From contig NW_006917094.1 in NCBI RefSeq assembly GCF_000516985.1, forward strand, positions 372,001 through 436,000: a DNA stretch of 64,000 bases, written 5' to 3'. Below the pieces are notes generated by a model that made no database searches, was not told where the DNA came from, and saw only the letters and a list, made by a program, of their open reading frames with translations. Source of the DNA: Pestalotiopsis fici W106-1. Its lineage: Eukaryota; Ascomycota; Sordariomycetes; Amphisphaeriales; Sporocadaceae. Position numbers and translations under genes: made by a program. Below, in pieces: positions 10,262 to 20,640 of the stretch; position 1 is the first letter of the stretch, and each line of letters starts with the position of its first letter.

Positions 10262-11907
10262 TCATGCTGTGGCGGGTTCTCTTCGCCACACCTTGACAGG
10301 CATATCGCCCAAGATATGGTTCATGGTCTCTTCCCGCTTCAGCTCAAATCCTCTGCCCAGGGCAAAGTTGTAACGGTGTACCACCGAGGCGATGAGCACA
10401 GCCTGCTCCAGGTATGAAATGTTGCGGCCGATGCATCCTCTAGCGCCGGCCGAGAAGGTGATGAAAGACGGCTGAAGATTCTTGCCCTCTTCTCCCAGCC
10501 ACCGCTCGGGAATGTAAGACTCGGCATCACGGTAGACAGACTCGTCGCGGTGCGCCACAAAGGCGGAGATGCTGACCGTGGTATTGCCGGGGATGAAGTG
10601 ACCCATGATTGACCATCCCTCCGGTGGGGTCTTTCTGGGCAGGCCTTGCGGTGTGGGAGGGAACAAACGAAGGGACTCATCTAGGCATGCCTTGAGGTAC
10701 GGCAAGTGCTTGACCTTGTCATATGGCGCGACAACCTCATCTGGATCGAGTACGGAATCAAGCTCCTCTTGGAGCTTGGCCATGATCTTGGGGTTGCGCA
10801 GGAGCTGGTACAAGACATTTGTGAGAGCAATGGCCGTTGTGACACTGCCAGCGTTCATCATGATGTTGATCTCGGCAACAATCTCGCCCCATTCCAAACT
10901 GTTTGGGCAGCCATTCTTGTCTTCCATCATGGCTTGGAAAAAGTCATCCAATTTCTCGCCAGCGCGGTAGCGGTCCAATCTCTTTTGTCCACGACGCAGA
11001 ACGATACCGTCCCAGCCGTGGTTAGCCTTTGACATGTTGCGGTAGTAAGGAATGATGTTGGAGATCTTGTCAATGACCTTGTAGTAGTCATAGCTCCACA
11101 AAAGCAATGATTGCTTGCGGGCGATGGGATACAGACTATCGCGAATTCTAGCCTTGAAAAGCGTTCCATCCTTGTTCTGGGCTTCCACCTCGTCGTCGCC
11201 CATGTCAATGAGGTTCAAGCGTTCCGAAACACCGATGTCTGCAATGGCATCAAGCGAGAAGAAGTTGGTCCACATGCGAAAGTCGACGTTTAGATCCTCG
11301 GGGTCTGGGTGTCTGCCGGCGGGAAGGGGAGCGGTGCAACGCTTGTCAAACTGCTTGATCATACGCTCAACCTTGTCGGCGACCTTGTACTCCCAAGACT
11401 CGAGGTTCTTCAAAGCGTAAGCTGAGGACAGCACCTTGCGCTTGCGTGCGTGCTCGCTCTTGTTTACCACATCGGCAAGATGGTAGTGGCTGCTGGCTGT
11501 GAGAACGTAGGACTCGTCCTTTGTGCAGTGGGTGCCGTGGCCGTAAATATCTTTGATGGCTTGTACGCTTCCAAAGGACAGTGTGTTTGGGCCAGTCCGT
11601 AGAATTGGTTCCTTCTTGTGTAACTTGGAGAGATATGCTGATCGGGCACCGCTATGGGCTAATACCATGAACGGAATGTTCGTTATTCCAGCCAAGGGGC
11701 TGAAATTTGGAAATCGTCGAAAGCCTATCAATATTTGTTAGTTGCAAGAACTTTACTTTTCCCCTGTGATGCAGTTTGTGAACACATACCTTTGACATCT
11801 CTGTAGTAAAGGACAATTGGATATACAATAAAGTATACGAAGCAGGATACCAGGAGTACCGCCGCATATGGGATGGGCTCCCGTGGGAGAAAAGACAAAT
11901 AGTCCAT
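10262..11907 (-). CDS. Cytochrome P450 monooxygenase
   Basis: Two exons on the minus strand, 11907-11790 and 11724-10262, separated by a 65-nt intron (GTATGT donor), encode 526 aa. The first exon supplies the ER membrane anchor (hydrophobic stretch YAAVLLVSCFVYFIVYP), so this is a microsomal class II enzyme needing an NADPH-P450 reductase, such as the one encoded at 18435. The ExxR motif is ESLRLFPP and the heme loop is FSAGARGCIG with Cys470 as axial ligand. The I-helix reads NAGSVTTA: the acid normally found before the Thr (AGxDT or AGxET) is replaced by Val. The overall pattern recalls fungal pisatin-demethylase and benzoate-hydroxylase-like P450s. The substrate is unknown. The gene is divergent from the Zn2Cys6 regulator at 13011. 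Confidence 0.93.
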
Positions 11908-13010
11908 AATCACGCAGCAGTAATGGGAATGGATTGAGTATGAAAGGTGAACGTCAAATTTATTTTCTGTTGCAGAAGAAACTTGAAAGATGAGGAAGAT
12001 GGGCAAACGAATAATCGTAATGGTTGTCGTGAAAGTCTTGATGATAGAACGTATAATGGCTGATGATTTTTAAGATATTTAGCCATTCTGATATACTAGA
12101 GTCTGTCCTATACCCCAGTGTATCAAGGGTACGTATCTTTGAATACCACAAGGTACTGGCGTGCTGATGGCTACGCTACAAAATTGACTATTACTATGGC
12201 AATACGATCATGCCCGTATCCATCATCACGATGGTTGGCGAAGCCAAGGCTCGTAGTGGCCACACTCCACCAGGCGCGCTTGAGACCCGCCGGTGTCAAC
12301 TTCCTTGTCCTGGCAGAAGAGGAAGGATAACACATCATAGCCCCATCTCGGACTGTAAGTGTGCGGCTACACACTAATTCGTTTGACATGCCAACCTGCC
12401 TATCCTAGCATATGCTCAAACACGATTCAGGCAAAGTAAATGGTCAGCAGGCGACTCCATCTTTTCCCCTCGCAGACACCCACGGGGACTTCTGTGGCTT
12501 TGATTTGCTTCCATTTTTAGTGGATTGTGCCCTCTCCGTGGTATTTCCCCGCATGACTGCAGCGCGGTTTTCCGGGGGAGGAGCTTGGGACTTGGGGCGA
12601 CCAATTTTAGTGGTTAGCGGGTTTCAATCTGCCCTCTCTGGCATCTTTTGGTGGATTAAATTCCCTAATCTGGTGGTTTCCTCCGCAGTCAGAAGCAGTG
12701 TCGAATTTGGAGCTATGCCGACGCTCCACTAGGTCACAGCATTGACGTATTCTCTTCGCGCCTGTCCACGAATTTCCCCTTGGATTCAAAAGGGATATGA
12801 AATCACGGTTGACATTCCATGTGAATACTTTGCTCGTTTACTCACACTCTGCTCGACCCATTTGCGTTCTCGGCGCAGATCCACAAAAAAGACCCTCCCC
12901 GAGCAAGTATCCAAGGAGCCTGTAGCTGCGGACCGGAGATCGGAAACTTGGTCCGAGGATTCGTGCCACTCCGTGTCGCCCATGACCGAGATCGCCGCCC
13001 TTTGTCGTCG
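11908..13010. promoter_or_regulatory. Shared divergent promoter, P450 and regulator
   Basis: A 1.1 kb stretch between the start codons of the minus-strand P450 and the plus-strand Zn2Cys6 regulator. No gene fits. A partly repeated block occurs near 12516 and 12605 (TTTTAGTGG followed some bases later by TGCCCTCTC). It may be a repeated regulatory site, but this is not tested. Confidence 0.5.
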
Positions 13011-15191
13011 ATGCCGGAGACGACCAGAAAACGGGGCTGTGATGTAAGTTTTCTCCGGATAATCAACAGGCTGTAGTATTGGTAGTAGCTTGTTGCTGAT
13101 GAATGACTATAGAGCTGCCGCGAAAGGTACATATGCGCCGCCTTTGAATGACCGGCCAAGACTTTCTTGTCGCGCCTGTGTTACTTGATTTGCGAACCAC
13201 TCAGCTAATTGCCGGCCCACCATTGATAGGCATCTGAAATGTAAGTGGTTGGAATCCTGGCAGCGTCTTCATGTCTCATAGCAAATGCAGGTGATAGAAA
13301 AGCAACCTGTGCGAACTGTGCCAAAAAGGGGTTCGTCTGCAGTCGGAGTTCCAAGATTCGATTTCGACATGCTCAAGATGATTCGTAGGTGCACCGGTGA
13401 CCGTTGACTCGCAACTTTCTGACTTCTGCCGCAGCCTCGAGGCCGGGGAGCTGAGCTTTTCGAAAACCCAAAAATGGTGCTCAACCGCACAGAGGAAAAT
13501 CCGGTTCATCGATGAAACATACGACATCAGCAGCCTCTACGACGAGAGGTCGAGCCCAGAAGATGCTCAGTCGTCAAGGAACGTAGGAGAGAGCCCAAAC
13601 TCTACAGAAGAACCTGCTACTCTGGTATCTCCCACCAATGGTTTCCAGGCTATCGAACGAGACAATCGGACCCTCCCTCCTCCTATCAATGAAGTTTCAC
13701 TCAACGTGCCGGTCTTACCAGAACCGTTGCCAGGCTTTCACTATGACACGCCTTCCAGCACCGGTCCTCAGGTCGTCCCTGGACTGCAGGAGATGATCGA
13801 GTTTGGATACTATTCTCCTCCAGACTTGCGCATACCCCAAAGCAGCTATTTGCATCCCTTTCAAACAGCCGATCGACAAGCCACTGGAGCAAAGATCAAT
13901 CCTCTGCTTATTGGTCAACCGCCTGCTTTGCAGTGGTGCGACAAGCAAGATGTCGCATTGGTGCGCCACTTCGTAGATGTCATTGCTCCAATATTTGATC
14001 ATGGTGGTCAACGGAAGAGCTTTGCAACCACGATGCCGCAACTGGCCACGGTCCACCAACCCCTTCTCAGAGCCATTTCATCAATCGCAGCCATAAGCCT
14101 CAACATCCTAGGAATACCACACGCTGTTGATCCCAGACAGCTGCGCTCGGACAGCTACAGTGACCTTGGTGTGATAGCATCAGAAGCTGTTGAAGCGATG
14201 GATGATCAACAATTCTACACCGTCAGCTTTCTCAAGATTTTTGACAATCTCGATCGCAGTGTTGATCCAGGGCGATCTCTCAATGATCCCTTTGGTGGAA
14301 TGCAAGGCCAGCAAGCCATGTATCTCGGTCAGATTACACTAGCAGAACAGCTCCGACAGGATATGAGCTGGGCATCGCTACGTGTACAGCTCTATTTCGC
14401 CGTAATCAACCAGGAGCCCTGTTCTGTACTGCTCACTCTCGGCACCAACGAGTATATCTTTGAACATGAGGATAATGACTCCCAGTGGGCGCGGAAGATG
14501 GTCTTACATCTCCATAATGTCGTCAGCTACTGCTTTGGGGACGACAAGGATGGCGCTACTTACAATGAGCTTGTGTCCTATGCGCAAGAGTGGGCAAAGT
14601 TGAAACCCATCTCGTTCGACCCAATTTTTACAGGAGACGCGGATGGAGATGATGTTTTTCCTGCTATATTCTTGCTCAACGACGCTGTGGCAGTCGGGTG
14701 GCAAATGTATCATCTATCGCGCATATTAATGGTGGCTCATGATCACAATCGACCGATGTTGGGACCCAGTGGCGCTCTTGTCAGGCGCTCGATCGATGTA
14801 AGTCATACAAAACTTCCCTCTTATCTGGGACAGAATTGACTGTTGCTGTGTAGAAATCTCTTCGAAAAGATGCAGAAATCGTGTGCGGCATTGCGAATTC
14901 GATCGGCGGCGTGAATCCAGCATACTTGTAAGCACTGTTTCCATCAAATTTCATGAACGTTTGCCTAACACGTCCTACCAATGCAGAGCGGCTTGTATGG
15001 CCATATCGTTGACGGGGCATCTTTTCACAAAGAATTCGGAGCAGAAGGCACTGCTTGACATTCTCGTACAAACCGAGAAGCAATTCGGATGGCCGACCTC
15101 GACAATGTAAGTTGAAACTTGAAGACTGAGATAGGACTCCACTAAAATTTGGGACAGTCAAAGCCATGTCCGGGAGACTTGGGAGTGTTAG
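13011..15191 (+). CDS. Zn2Cys6 transcription factor, micro-exon start
   Basis: Eight exons (13011-13043, 13113-13126, 13230-13240, 13291-13384, 13435-14797, 14854-14927, 14987-15106, 15158-15191) close in frame to give 580 aa. The ATG at 13011 opens MPETTRKRGCDSC. The zinc cluster is assembled from the first four exons and reads C-x2-C-x6-C-x5-C-x2-C-x6-C (RGCDSCRERHLKC, then TCANCAKKGFVC). The first three exons are only 33, 14 and 11 nt. The remainder is a long helical region of the fungal regulator middle-domain type ending in a Trp-containing tail (HVRETWEC). It should bind CGG-type sites as a nuclear regulator. The neighbours suggest it controls the P450 and reductase genes. The short exons are my reconstruction; each uses GT donors and AG acceptors and restores every zinc ligand. 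Confidence 0.85.
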
Positions 15192-16021
15192 AAGCTCATT
15201 ATAGTGAGTCGACGTATCCTAACGAGTAATCAAAAGTTGAAAAGACTTTGGCATAATAGACAATGAACTTGAAGATCCAAATCACTATTCATTAAATCAC
15301 TACTTGTAAAATTATTTGCTCTATTTATCATAACTTGACTTTGAACAACATCTGATGTCAGGCCATCATCAGGCCTCAAAAATGATACAGACTAATATTG
15401 CTATGCGAAGGTAAAGCTTGTTGAATAAGAACATCAGACATCAGACCATGTCAAGATTTGAGGTTAGACAAAGGCCTGAGAGGAGAGCTACTACTTTCTG
15501 TTGCCTCTAATAAGCTGTTTGCAGAATCTCCTTGATTATTCAAATTAAGCAACTATGCCATGAGCCAATGATCGCCGAGACGCGGGGCAATCTGGACCCC
15601 AAAATTCCCCGGACAAGCATATGGGAATTCCGGGGAAGCCTTGCCCCAGATGCTGTCGTATCCTGGGGTATCAATCTGTGTACGGAGATAGGTGAGACAA
15701 TCTGGGCGAATTGCCCTTACTCTTGTGGCTCTATTATACAAACTATCCTTGAGGCGGTGCTTCCCCATGGCGTTCGTCTCGGGCCAAAACTTCTTCTTTT
15801 GTTCAATCAGGGCAAGAATTGGCGGCGTCTCCGCACACCCAAATGTTAGCCTGCGGGGTTAACATGGGTTAAACCAACTATACAAGCGAGGAGTCTCCTT
15901 TCCGTGCTTAATCAGTTGAGCAAGATGTTCCATCCGCGAGCCATTATCCCACACGGGAATTTCTTTCCTTTGCTAGCACAGGTGAGCTTTCTCAGAAAGC
16001 CTATCTGGCCATGCTTTGGTG
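15192..16021. other. Intergenic with imperfect palindromes
   Basis: An AT-rich stretch between two regulator genes. It holds imperfect palindromes (AGGCC-ATCATCA-GGCCT at about 15360, and related CTGATGTC/AGACATCAG words near 15350 and 15435). This may be a decayed small inverted-repeat element; no open transposase is present. Confidence 0.4.
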
Positions 16022-17608
16022 ATGCGCCGTCAGAGCTCGACCGTCATCTCCGCGAGAACCTTGCCGTGCTTGTTGTCCCACGGATCGCCACAGGCCGGCG
16101 GCGTCGAGGATGAGAGGTACGATACATTCAGCCCTACAGGGCAAACTTGACTTCATCTCGGGGACCCTTGTTGCTCGGGTGCTTACAATGATGTGTTTGT
16201 CTTTAGGAGCCCGTCGGGTTCGCCAAAGGCGGTCCGTCGACAGGCGCCAACGCCCGAGAGCCCCTTCAGCAGTGGCAGCACGCACAGTGCTCTCGGAGGT
16301 TTGATCAAGACAAAGGAAGAGGCTAGGTTCTTCATCTATTATGTCCGGCACCTATCTCCGTGGGTAGACATCTGTGACACGAGAAGTCACTTTGCGACCG
16401 AGGTTCCTCGCCGCGCGCTGCATGAGCCGCTGCTGGCCTACGCATTGATTGCTTGTGCATCCCGCCAGCTCAGCTTTATTTCATCTATTGGCAACTTTGA
16501 CCCGGCCCTCTATTACAGCCGAGCTCTGAGCCTTCTCATTTCGAAGCTCAGCGGCCCCGTTGAAGATCTCGATGAAAATATACTGGCGGCCTTAATCCTC
16601 CTGCGCACCTATGAGGAGATCACGGGTAGGCTTGGAAGCATGTCGGTCAGAGATGCCATGACCGTCGAGCAGGACCCAAGCGACGACACCGCCACGCATC
16701 TCTCGGGCGTCACTCAGCTCTTGAATTCCGTGTCAAACTATATGGGCAAAGGAGGGCTGGGTGAGGCGGCGAGCTGGATCGTGCTTCGGCAGGACATGTA
16801 CTTTTCCATGACCCGGTCGCACCCCTTGCGAACTCGTCTAGAATGCTACAAGGCGTCCTCGTGCTTTACAGATGACTCGCCCGAATCCATTGTCAACAGG
16901 ATCGTTCTCATATGTGCCAAGATCCAAGCCCATGCCTTTGGGCCCGCAGGACGGGCGACCGTGCAGCAATGGGATCAGCTTAGAGCCGAGGCCGAGGCGT
17001 GGTACGAGTCTCGACCTTGGGACTTTAGGCCCATGTGGGTTGAGGATGGTGATGTCTTTCCAAAGGCCTGGCTAAGCCAGTCAGTTCAGGGTAAGATTTG
17101 ACTGCTTTCTTGCTCAATGTCCATTTCTAGGTTTTTGAATGTGCTAAATATTCGGACATCTAGTCATGGGATACCAACAATATTATCTCTCATTAATGCT
17201 CCTTGCCATCTTTGACCCGCGCCTTTGGGAGCCGGGTTTTGAGAGTTTTCGACAGCGGCGCACTACAGAGGTAAGATACCAAGGATGCAGACATGAACAT
17301 TGCTAATCTTTGAGTAGGAAATTGTCCACGAAAACATTAGGTTAATCATGGGACTTGCTATCAGCAATCCCTCTGGCATGACCAACAAATTTATCGCGTC
17401 TCATGCACTGCAGGCCTGTATGTCTTGGTCCACTCGTGGTCGGCAATGTCATTAGCTAACACCTGCATCTCTTGTAGGCGGTACCTATCTCACTGACCCA
17501 GAGGAGCAGAAAGAGGCACTGAAATTTCTCGATGAAGTAGAAACACAATGTGGTTGGCGCACAAAGCCAGTAGTAGACAAACTCTTGGCTGCATGGTCAA
17601 TGCGATAA
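16022..17608 (+). CDS. Fungal transcription-factor-domain protein, no zinc cluster
   Basis: Five exons (16022-16116, 16207-17090, 17164-17270, 17318-17417, 17478-17608) give 438 aa in frame. The body has the helical signature of fungal-specific transcription factor domains (FFIYYVRHLSPWVDICD, ALIACASRQLS, DPRLWEPGF, CGWRTKPVVDKLLAAW), as in ARCA-like regulators. The N-terminal exon (MRRQSSTVISARTL) fits splice phase exactly but carries no CysxxCys pattern, and I found no zinc-cluster exon in the 800 bases upstream. Either the first exon is missed or this is a regulator without its own DNA-binding domain, perhaps working with the factor encoded just upstream. The body is well supported; the 5' end is not. 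Confidence 0.7.
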
Positions 17609-18434
17609 GACAAAACATCGAAATAGATCTGTAGTATCAAGTATCATTCATGTTATGCATTCCATGACCTCACAGTAGACATTTGCCTGTCGCCTGCTCG
17701 GGGTGTCTCGGGGATTTCCTTGGCATCGATCATGGACGCCCACGTGTTTGTTGTGACATATATAATCGATGGATCACTTGCATGGGAATCAAGCTTCTTG
17801 GCTCGTATAGCAGCCAGCTTTCCATTTGGGAGTACGTACTGTCGCATGCAGAGGTTACGTGAATACCGGGCATCTTTAACGGCCAAAACTCGGAAATCCC
17901 GCAACATGCAACATGACACAAACGTGAGAAGCCATAGCTTCGTATATGTGTTGAAGCTAGATTCAGTAGTCGAGGCTCGACTTGCCCTTCTCGCTAGACT
18001 GGGAAACCGCGGACAAAATTGCCATTCTTGTCTCGATCTTTTAGTCCCAATGTGGGGAGCAGCTCTAAAATCTGGGGCCATCTACCAAGCTATAGTCTTA
18101 CCAGGATCTCCGCGCTGATCTTGTGGCCAATTGCCAGGCTGGTGAACAAGTCGCCGTACCGTTCGTGGGGTTATCGTGGGGTATGTCTGAGTTGAGAATT
18201 TACTGGAATTGACAATTTAGTCAAGTCGCAACGCATACCGGGCTTGTAAGCGGTGGTGATAAATATATAGAAACACATATGATCCAAGGCACACATCTGA
18301 ACTCTTGCCATTGCACGTTCCTGAACATCAGTCGACCGCATTCTACCTTGTCCATTTCCACTGGTATAATTCTCCCTTGACCATTATCACTGTCATCACA
18401 AACAACAGGAAGTTCTGTATCCAAGATAGCAACA
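17609..18434. promoter_or_regulatory. Intergenic, promoter of P450 reductase
   Basis: About 0.8 kb without a gene. An AT-rich TATA-like element (GATAAATATATAG, about 18257-18269) lies roughly 170 bases before the reductase ATG and is a reasonable core promoter. Confidence 0.4.
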
Positions 18435-20640
18435 ATGGAGTCTCTAGGCGCTGGTTTTCAGTGGCTGCCACCAGGTTCGAGCAATGTACTCGACATGGTA
18501 AAGCCGGCGACATATGGAGATGCAGCCGCTCTGGCTGTCATGGCAGCAGCATCAGCAGCATACACATTACGCAAATACACATGGGATAGGCCAGACCCAT
18601 ATGACTACATATGGTACGAGAGGCCACAAGCAAATGATGCCAAGGGAGGCGCCGCGAGGACGACGCGGAATATCGCTGAAAGGCTAGATGAGCTTGTAAG
18701 TTATCTTCTCATATGGCCATCATTGTTTGCTGACTCTCTCATGACAGAACAGGCAAGTAGTCATCTTCTGGGGTTCCCAGTCTGGGACGTCCGAAGGCAT
18801 CGCCAACCGGCTCGCGCGTGAACTGCACCAACACTTCCGACTTGAGGCTCTCGCCGCAGATCTATCAGATTTCGACCCCGAAACAATTGCACAAATACCC
18901 AAAACCAAATTAGCACTTTTCGTTCTCTCAACATATGGCGAAGGAGACCCTAGCGACAACACCACATCTTTCTGGGATTGGGCCAACAAGATTGGTGAAT
19001 CTTCGCTACCCTCTCTTCAATACGCTGTCTTTGGTCTGGGAAACAGTGACTACAAGTACTACAACCGCGTGGCTGAAGTCATTGACAAGGCTTTGAAAAA
19101 GGCTGGAGCTGAACAGCTTCTTCCGCTGGGTAGAGCTGACGATGCCCATGGGACTACCGAGGAGGACTTTCTTGCTTGGAGAGACGACTTGATGGAGTTT
19201 CTCGGCAAACATCTTGGCCTAGAATCGCAAGATCTCAAATACGAGCCGGTATACAACGTGGTTGAAGACGAGTCCCTCGAGCCTCAAGATTTGCACATTG
19301 GCGAGCCTGTTGAGCCACGAGACAACAATGGCAAAACTGCGGCGGCCAACAGCCCAATTAGGCCCATGAAGATCAAGGCGTCGCGAGAACTTTTCTCCAA
19401 CTCGAACCGAAACTGCCTGCATCTTGATCTCGACATCACCGAGCACCCCCAGATTAGCTACAAGACGGGCGACCATTTGGCTGTCTGGCCCATGAACCCC
19501 GAAGAAGAGGTGGAGCGCTTGATCCGCGTGCTCGGTTTGTCGGCGCGTCGAAATGTCCCCATCTCCATCACTTCTCTCGATGCTGGCAGTAAAGTCCGCG
19601 TGCCAACTCCTACCACTGTTGAGACCCTATTACGAAACTACCTTGAAATCTGCGCACCGATTTCAAGAAACACAACTCGAAGTCTCGCCGAGTTTATCCC
19701 CGAGGGCGCTGCGAAATCGTTCCTTCTCCAAGTCAGCAAAGATAGAGAGACCTTTGCCAAGTTCATTGCCATGACCCACGTCAACTTTGGAAGACTCCTC
19801 CAAGTTGCCCTGTCACAAGCAGACGGTGCCTCTCCATCAATTCCCGTCTCTTTCCTCCTCGAAGTCCTCCCGCGGATGCAGCCTAGATTCTACTCCATCT
19901 CGTCGTCCAGCGTCGTCTCTCCACGCGCGCCCTCGGTCACGGTTCTCGTCAGCAACTCCGAGGTTCCCGAAGACCCATCCGCTGCACCGATCCCCGGCCT
20001 CGCCTCCAACTATCTTCTCGCCCTGACCAATTCCTCCACCGCCGCGCAACACCCGGCCGGCCTCACTTATCAGCTATCCGGCCCCGGCGATGCCCTCCAG
20101 AACACCAGCCTCTTTGCGCACATTGTCCGGTCCAAATTCAAGCTGCCCATGCAGGCGTCGTGCCCCATCATCATGGTGGCAGCCGGCACCGGCCTGGCGC
20201 CCTTCCGGGGCTTCCTGGCCGAGCGGGCGCGTCTGCAGGCCATGGGCAAGCCCGTGGGGAACATGATGCTCTTTTACGGCTGCCGCCGCGCGGGCGAGGA
20301 CAATATCTACGAGGACGAACTCGACGAGTTTGAGCAGAGCCTAAACGGCAAGCTGCGCGTCGTGCGCGCCTTTTCGCGGCCCGCCGCCGAGGACGGTGCT
20401 GCTGGAACCACCAGAGCCTATGTCCAGGACAAGGTGCGCGAGCTCGGTGGAGAGGTCAAGAGGTTGTTGGCCGAGGATGCGTCCGTCTATGTCTGCGGTC
20501 GCGTTAGCATGGCTCGCGAGGTCGAAAAGACGGTCTCTGGCATGTGGTGCGCTGAGAAGGGCATGGATGAGGCGGCGACCAAGGACTGGAGCAACCGGAT
20601 GAAGAGGAATAGAAAGTGGCAAGAAGATGTCTGGGGTTGA
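18435..20640 (+). CDS. NADPH-cytochrome P450 reductase
   Basis: Two exons, 18435-18695 and 18748-20640 (52-nt intron), encode 717 aa. An N-terminal membrane anchor (residues about 27-45) is followed by the FMN/flavodoxin domain (VVIFWGSQSGTSEG, STYGEGDPSDN, FGLGNSDYKYYN), the FAD domain (RFYSISSSS), and the NADPH-binding part (MVAAGTGLAPFRGF, FYGCR, YVCGRV). The C-terminal DVWG keeps the conserved Trp that stacks on the flavin. The enzyme passes electrons from NADPH through FAD and FMN to ER P450s. Its length and domains are complete. Its position a few genes from a P450 suggests a cluster-specific paralogue rather than, or in addition to, the housekeeping CPR; that cannot be settled without the rest of the genome. 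Confidence 0.93.

Noticed and set aside
15345..15490. Imperfect inverted words around AGGCCT and CTGATGTC, possible small transposable element
   Set aside because: Arms are short and mismatched and no target-site duplication is clear; kept only as a note in the intergenic entry.
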